From assembly GCF_902167145.1 (NCBI RefSeq), contig NC_050098.1, forward strand, positions 137,528,207 to 137,592,206: a stretch of 64,000 bases of DNA. The letters run 5' to 3'. Positions 60,101 to 64,000 of this stretch are shown here, piece after piece. The notes under the pieces were generated by a model. The model saw nothing but the letters and a program-made list of their open reading frames with translations. It ran no database searches and was not told the DNA's origin. The number at the start of each line of letters is the position of its first letter. Position 1 is the first letter of the stretch. The stretch is from Zea mays. Lineage: Eukaryota; Streptophyta; Magnoliopsida; Poales; Poaceae. The position numbers and the translations under genes were made by a program.

Positions 60101-61529
60101 CGTACTGATGTTGGGTGTGGGCAACAATCCATGGGGATTGGTTGTCTACGGGATAAAAATTTGAATAAGGATTAAGGTGTGGTACCGTGAGTCAAGCGTT
60201 TGAACGTACTAAACACATACCGAGAAATATGGTAAATCGGTAAGCCTAGTACCTGATTGAACCTGGCAGTAGACTTTGCCCCTCACGCGACCTGAGACGA
60301 GGTCTCCCATTCCGGTTATGGTGGGTACAAGTGCGGTCACTGCACGACGGCCAGTCGGGGTCAGTGCGGCATTGTACGCCAAGGCGGTGAGCCCTGATCT
60401 GCTGACGGGGAATCGATGGGGACGGTTGATGTGTGTGGGGACGGAGTGCCCCTGCATGTCGTGTGTTTAGGTTTACCTTGCAAGGATAAAAACTCGATTC
60501 GAATCGTCTGCTTCTCGCAGCTAATGAGACTGCTTGATCCATGCTGCTACATTGAGTAACAAGTGGAATTGTGCGGAGATGATACAAGATGTTGATTGCT
60601 AAAAATGTTTGCTACTTTGTATGAATAGATAGTACATCTTTAGCCTTAAGAGAGTCACACTTAATTTTGACAAAGTTAAAAACTTGATTTAGAAACTCAG
60701 CTAGTGCTTTTGGCAACCAAACCCCACAGCCAAACAGCTGCATGTCTAGAGGTAGAGGAGTAGACTCCTCACACCGGGTAAGTCTAGCTAAGTATTAGTA
60801 TACTCAGCCTTGCTTGTGGCATAATTTTTACAGGTTCTCTGGAGGAAATGGTTGCTGGAGTGACTTGGTCGTCCATCTTGCCACCGGGTTGGACTGTCGA
60901 GTGGGACCCTGCCTCGGCTGAGGAGGAGCATGAGGAGTGATGGGACAGGCTTCCCCATCCCTCTATTTATTTACCGTTAGTTTATTTCCGCTGCACTTCG
61001 AACAATGATGGTTACTTTTGCAAAAACTCCAATGATGATGCTGGTGATGTAATAATTTAATACTCTGACATGTATGGTTTTATGCTTTATTGTATTTGCT
61101 CAATGACTCACCTTCGAGTGAGATTGTGGTACTTGATCCTGTCAGTGGCCGTGTCGGACTAGATCCGAGGGATTGACGGGTTATTCCCATTTAAGTGTGG
61201 TCCAGCCTCTAAGGCGGGGCTTAGGCACTTAAGTTGGAATAATTCGGGCAGTTCCGCCACAGTTATATGCGAGGCTATCTGCAAGATCGTCCTTCGTCAT
61301 GGCGCAGAGGCCAGCTTCAAGCTTCGGGAACCCCATACTTCTGGCCATCTCTCGGCAGACAGATAATTCTTTGTTGTCTGGGAGACAGTATAAGAAGTCA
61401 TCTTTGTCTGTGCCATTGAACACTAAGGCCCCCTTCGGATACTTCAGTTCTCGGGCATAGTGTTTAGCTTCAAAAATCTCTTCTTCAGATTGTCGGTGTT
61501 TTGGGTCCGACCGCACACCCGGGGTTGCC
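45157..61529 (-). CDS. Spliced antisense ORF of element A, split by element B and truncated by element C
   Basis: Minus-strand gene of unknown function. Reading 5' to 3': a partial exon 61529-61262 ([26 protein letters not shown]), element B with its target duplication (61261-46273), nine more exon bases (46272-46264), an intron with GT...AG (46263-46180), exon 46179-45387 (coiled-coil-like, [17 protein letters not shown]; then [16 protein letters not shown]), an intron 45386-45315, and a last exon 45314-45157 ending in TAG. Frames agree at every junction. No catalytic motif; helical, charged and about 400 residues visible. The 5' end is missing because element C begins at 61530. Confidence 0.65.
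46278..50642 (+). repeat. 5' LTR of element B (4365 bp)
   Basis: TGTAACACCCCAGG...TTCCGCCACA. TATA box TATAAA 47135-47140, followed by a GC-rich leader with a GT donor-like site near 47668 and, far downstream, an AG acceptor-like site at about 50214 (TTTTTACAG). AT-rich from 47800 to 49080. Confidence 0.92.
47135..47140 (+). promoter_or_regulatory. TATA box of the element B LTR
   Basis: CCTATAAAACC, repeated in the 3' LTR at 57754-57760. Confidence 0.6.
50645..50656 (+). other. Primer-binding site of element B
   Basis: TGGTATCGGAGC, one mismatch from the usual initiator tRNA-Met site TGGTATCAGAGC. Confidence 0.75.
51065..51934 (+). pseudogene. Extra ORF upstream of gag in element B (orf0-like), one nonsense codon
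   Basis: 289 codons in one frame with a TAG at codon 68 (51266-51268). The first part (HGSSDDGN..., [16 protein letters not shown]) and the middle ([29 protein letters not shown]) look globular. Residues ~160-240 are heptad-like and rich in Glu/Leu/Gln, likely a coiled coil. The C-terminus is acidic and Ser/Pro rich. Function unknown. It lies 409 bp after the primer-binding site and 289 bp before the gag-pol ORF. Confidence 0.65.
52224..56650 (+). pseudogene. gag-pol: Gag-Pol of element B with a late frameshift
   Basis: One ORF (52224-56063) joins Gag and Pol. Gag: proline run, capsid ([12 protein letters not shown]..., [14 protein letters not shown]), zinc knuckle [14 protein letters not shown] at residues 311-324. 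Protease FDSGASH (D383). RT with FIDDILVYS (D696 first of the DD pair), then RNase H. Integrase: HHCC zinc finger, then D1126, D1187, E1223 with 35 residues between the last two. A one-base loss near 56016-56022 sends the frame to a stop at 56061-56063. The integrase C-terminus and a chromodomain-like tail (YPVKVLDQ..., [14 protein letters not shown]) continue in the next frame to 56650. Likely start is the second Met (52236). Because of the break the integrase lacks its targeting tail. Confidence 0.92.
56651..56897 (+). other. Spacer and polypurine tract of element B
   Basis: Non-coding. The purine tract AAGGGGGGAGGGC (56885-56897) ends at the 3' LTR. Confidence 0.75.
56898..61261 (+). repeat. 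3' LTR of element B (4364 bp)
   Basis: Collinear with 46278-50642. TATA box at 57754-57760. Confidence 0.93.
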
Positions 61530-63892
61530 TGTGATACCCGGTTTGCAAAGAAGAGAAGATGGGGGTTGTTCTTTTTGTTTTTTTCCCTCATCCAGTTGTT
61601 GTTTTGGGGGATTTGGAATTTTGTGAACAACATTCGCAACTAGGGCAATAGAATTTATTTGATTTGACGTTTGCGTTGCGGTCGGGAGATGTCGCGTGGG
61701 TTAGTTGGGCCTCAATTGGTGTTTCGGCCCATTAGCCCTCCCAAACCCTAGCCGCCACTCTCCTAACTACCCCCCCTATGTGCAGCCGCCCCCCACTCCT
61801 CCTCTTCCCTTGGCCGCCGCCCCCCCCCCCTGCCCACCTCCTCCTCCCTCCATTGTTGCAGCCACCAAAACCCTAGCCGCCCTCCCCCAATCCCCTCCTC
61901 CCTAGGTGCTACTCCGTGTCGCTCGGATCATCGTCTTTTGGTGCGAATCTCCAATCGTTTTGGGGGAAGGAAGAAGGGAGGAAGGAAAAGGGGAGAACCC
62001 AAGGTGATTTTTCTTTTGTGTTCATCCCTTGTTCATTTGCGCTGCGATTCAATTGATTAGATGTTGCGTTTGCGATTAGATAGAGGGGGGCTGTCCAGAA
62101 TTTTGCGTGGTGGATGAACAGCGGTAGTTCCAGCAGTTTTTAGGTTTTTTTCGTGAAGATTTAATGGGGATCAATTTGGTAATCTTGTAGAACTTTGTTT
62201 TATCTTTCCAACGAGTATTTATGCGCTCAATTTGGAGTTGTAAATTAAAAGTTATCATCGTTTGAATCCGGGTATGTGGCTGTCCAGAAAACAGATTTTT
62301 CAGAGTGATGAACAGCAGCAGTGTTAGCAGTTTCTGGGGATGTTTCGGGAGTAATTAGTGTTAATCAGTATGAGAATCATGTAGGGCTTTTTCTTATCTT
62401 TCCAACAAGTACTTATGCGCTCAAATCGGAATTATATTTTAAAAGTTATCGCTGTTTGAATCCGCGTATGTCGCTGCTCAAATCAGAAAAAAAACAGATT
62501 GCAGGGTTTATTTTGAGGACCGTTTAGAGGTAAGTAGATGTTAGAATTCAATCATGAGTTGTATACAAAACTTGTGGGGAATTTTATGTAGTTGTCTCTG
62601 AAGTTTTTGTTTATCATCACTGCTGTCCTAAATTTTAAGTTATGAAATTGCTAAGCAGCGCCGCTGCAGTTTGGTTAGTGAGGGGAGAATTGTTACCGCG
62701 GCGGGGTTTGAGATTGCGCGTAGGTGCGGTGTTGTCTTTGAGTTTTGTTTCATGAGAATTTGGTGCACTAAGTTGGGTGTCAAAAACAGGTGGTGGACTT
62801 CCGGATCGTTCTTAGGGATTTTGCCCGAACTTCGGTAAAGGCAAGTAAATCAGTGATGGTTATTCCGTCCTTTGATTGAAGAGTCTTATACTTGATTATG
62901 TTTGTGCTATTTGTGTTTGTATCCATATTCCTAATTGGGTACCATCGTTTGAAATTATTCATGCTTTATTGATTATACATGTGGAGGGTGTGGTTTGATC
63001 ATGTTACCCATGTGGTTATTGATGTGAAATGGGTGGAAGTATATGTCTAGCACATCTTATTTGGGAAGAACTCATGTTGTTGACATGCATAATGCATTCA
63101 TCATCCGTTGCATTGAAGTTTTCGTCGCGATCTTATGGTCCGACCGTACCGGTACAATGAGCATCATATGTTTCCCGAGAAGGGGTATGATGCAGCTTCA
63201 TATCCTTAGAGGTATGAAGGCAGAAGTCATGTTGCATCTGTAGCCATGTGCATGCATGGGTGAAGTGTGGAACCTATTTTGGTGATGTGGATAAGGTGGA
63301 TCTTTACTTTGTAATTCATCTTGGCATTGAGTAATTGATTACTTGCTTACTTGCTGCAAATTAATATTTAAGGAAGAAGTTGGGAACCATGTGGTTGCTT
63401 ATGCACGGTTGGCTTGCATTGTCCAACTGTTGTTTGTTTTTTTTACTTGCTGAGATGTGTCATCTCACTCTTGCATTGTCTGATGCAGGCACCTGATCTT
63501 TGCTTTGGGAAGGAAGGGATGTAGCAGCACGGCCACCACACTTTTAAATAAAGGAATTACTGATTAATAATGATGTTAAACAGGAAGAGTCAAGTCTAGG
63601 GAATTATTACATTCTAATCTTTCATGGTAGTTGAACTGTTTAGTTTGGTGGGCGGTGATGTCTATCTTTTGTCTGGTCATGAATGTTCTTTCCTACCGTT
63701 GCATTTTGATTATACTATGTCAATTATCTTTCTTTTATATCCTGTATAAACTATATGCTTCCCTTGTTATGCTACTTTCAAGGGAGGTGCTGCCGGATTT
63801 TGCAATACTTTCTTTCTCTATGTGTTGCATAAGTCATGTAGGAAGGTTTGTTTTTGGTATCATCCATTGTGTGGGATCAGTGGGGTGTTACA
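61530..63892 (+). repeat. 5' LTR of gypsy element C (about 2.36 kb)
   Basis: TGTGATACCCGG at 61530 and GGGGTGTTACA at 63892 form the usual short inverted ends, and a tRNA-Met primer site follows. The start is placed where the antisense ORF of element A breaks off. U3/R contains a C-rich stretch (61780-61850) and a tandem repeat (62091-62472). The body of element C lies beyond the window. Confidence 0.7.
62091..62472. repeat. Two tandem repeats of about 190 bp in the element C LTR
   Basis: 62091-62279 and 62280-62472 share CTGTCCAGAA starts, GATGAACAGC, ATCTTTCCAAC, TATGCGCTCAA and TTTGAATCCG in order, with roughly 70% similarity by eye. Confidence 0.7.
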
Positions 63893-63894
63893 GT

Positions 63895-63905
63895 TGGTAT
63901 CAGAG
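63895..63905 (+). other. Primer-binding site of element C
   Basis: TTGGTATCAGAGG..., start of the initiator tRNA-Met complement, two bases after the LTR. The remaining 95 bp to the window end show no gene. Confidence 0.75.
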
Positions 63906-64000
63906 GCTATAGGCTGTAGGTCCTAGCAAGTGGAGTAGTAATAAATTGACACACTGCACATGTAGGAGGGGTTTTCGGTCTTGCTATTGATATGATTATG

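Larger units (their letters stand above)
46278..61261 (+). mobile_element. Gypsy element B: chromovirus with 4.36-kb LTRs, 15 kb
   Basis: 5' LTR 46278-50642, PBS, extra ORF, gag-pol, polypurine tract, 3' LTR 56898-61261. By eye the LTRs differ at about 28 positions plus one G-run indel in 4.36 kb (about 0.65%), so insertion is recent. The 5-bp flanks are TTTAC and GTTAT, which match at only three positions when aligned. An extra ORF before gag is known from rice RIRE3/RIRE8-type gypsy elements, and the C-terminal chromodomain-like segment points to a chromovirus. The single gag-pol frameshift makes it non-autonomous as it stands. Confidence 0.9.
41851..61529 (+). mobile_element. Gypsy element A (non-autonomous, Tat-like), split by element B and cut by element C
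   Basis: 5' LTR, primer-binding site and gag are followed by spacer and a minus-strand spliced ORF; no protease, RT or integrase is visible. Element B sits inside the antisense ORF (46278-61261) and element C cuts the same ORF at 61530. A's 3' LTR must lie beyond the window. An antisense ORF between the gag/pol block and the 3' LTR is a known trait of Tat-lineage gypsy elements. Confidence 0.75.

Overview
The window is plant nuclear DNA from a grass, most probably maize (Zea mays). The evidence is the density of nested, very young LTR retrotransposons, Sirevirus-type Ty1-copia elements with palindrome-studded LTRs (Opie/Ji-like), chromovirus and Tat-like Ty3-gypsy elements, PIF/Harbinger, CACTA, Helitron-like ends and MITEs, around a single recognisable host gene. 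No organellar, bacterial or CRISPR sequence was seen.

Layout. 1-3297: 3' end of a copia element (broken reverse transcriptase/RNase H, polypurine-rich spacer, 3' LTR), inserted in a related, older LTR (3298-3705). 3706-5290: degraded repeat. 5290-10450: the host gene, an Alfin-like PHD-finger protein on the minus strand, rebuilt here as five exons encoding 257 aa, with introns carrying a SINE and MITEs. 11424-17673: a PIF/Harbinger element with transposase and Myb-like ORF, both decayed. 17906-20810: a possible solo LTR, then the 3' end of a Tat-like gypsy element with an antisense ORF. 20880-24114: a decayed CACTA transposon. 24297-33806: a complete, apparently young Sirevirus with gag and pol open, inserted in a TA microsatellite. 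33845-36018: a candidate Helitron carrying fragments of two unrelated host genes (HOX1A-like homeodomain protein and BSK-like kinase). 36271-38350: CACTA end and a LINE copy with an internal inversion. 38876-41491: Stowaway-like MITE, then a second candidate Helitron with a GC-rich minisatellite.

41851-64000 is a three-layer nest. Element A is a gypsy element with gag but no visible pol, and an intron-containing antisense ORF. That ORF is split by element B (46278-61261), a 15-kb chromovirus with 4.36-kb LTRs, an extra ORF before gag, and a gag-pol broken by one frameshift. It is cut a second time by element C, whose 5' LTR (61530-63892) and primer-binding site are the last things in the window.

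Apart from the Alfin-like gene nearly everything is mobile DNA. The most unusual items are the gene-fragment-bearing Helitron with its flanking duplication, the spliced antisense ORF of element A, the LINE inversion with a twin-priming layout, and the unusual gag/pol junction of the intact Sirevirus. All family names rest on motif recognition by eye; no database search was run.
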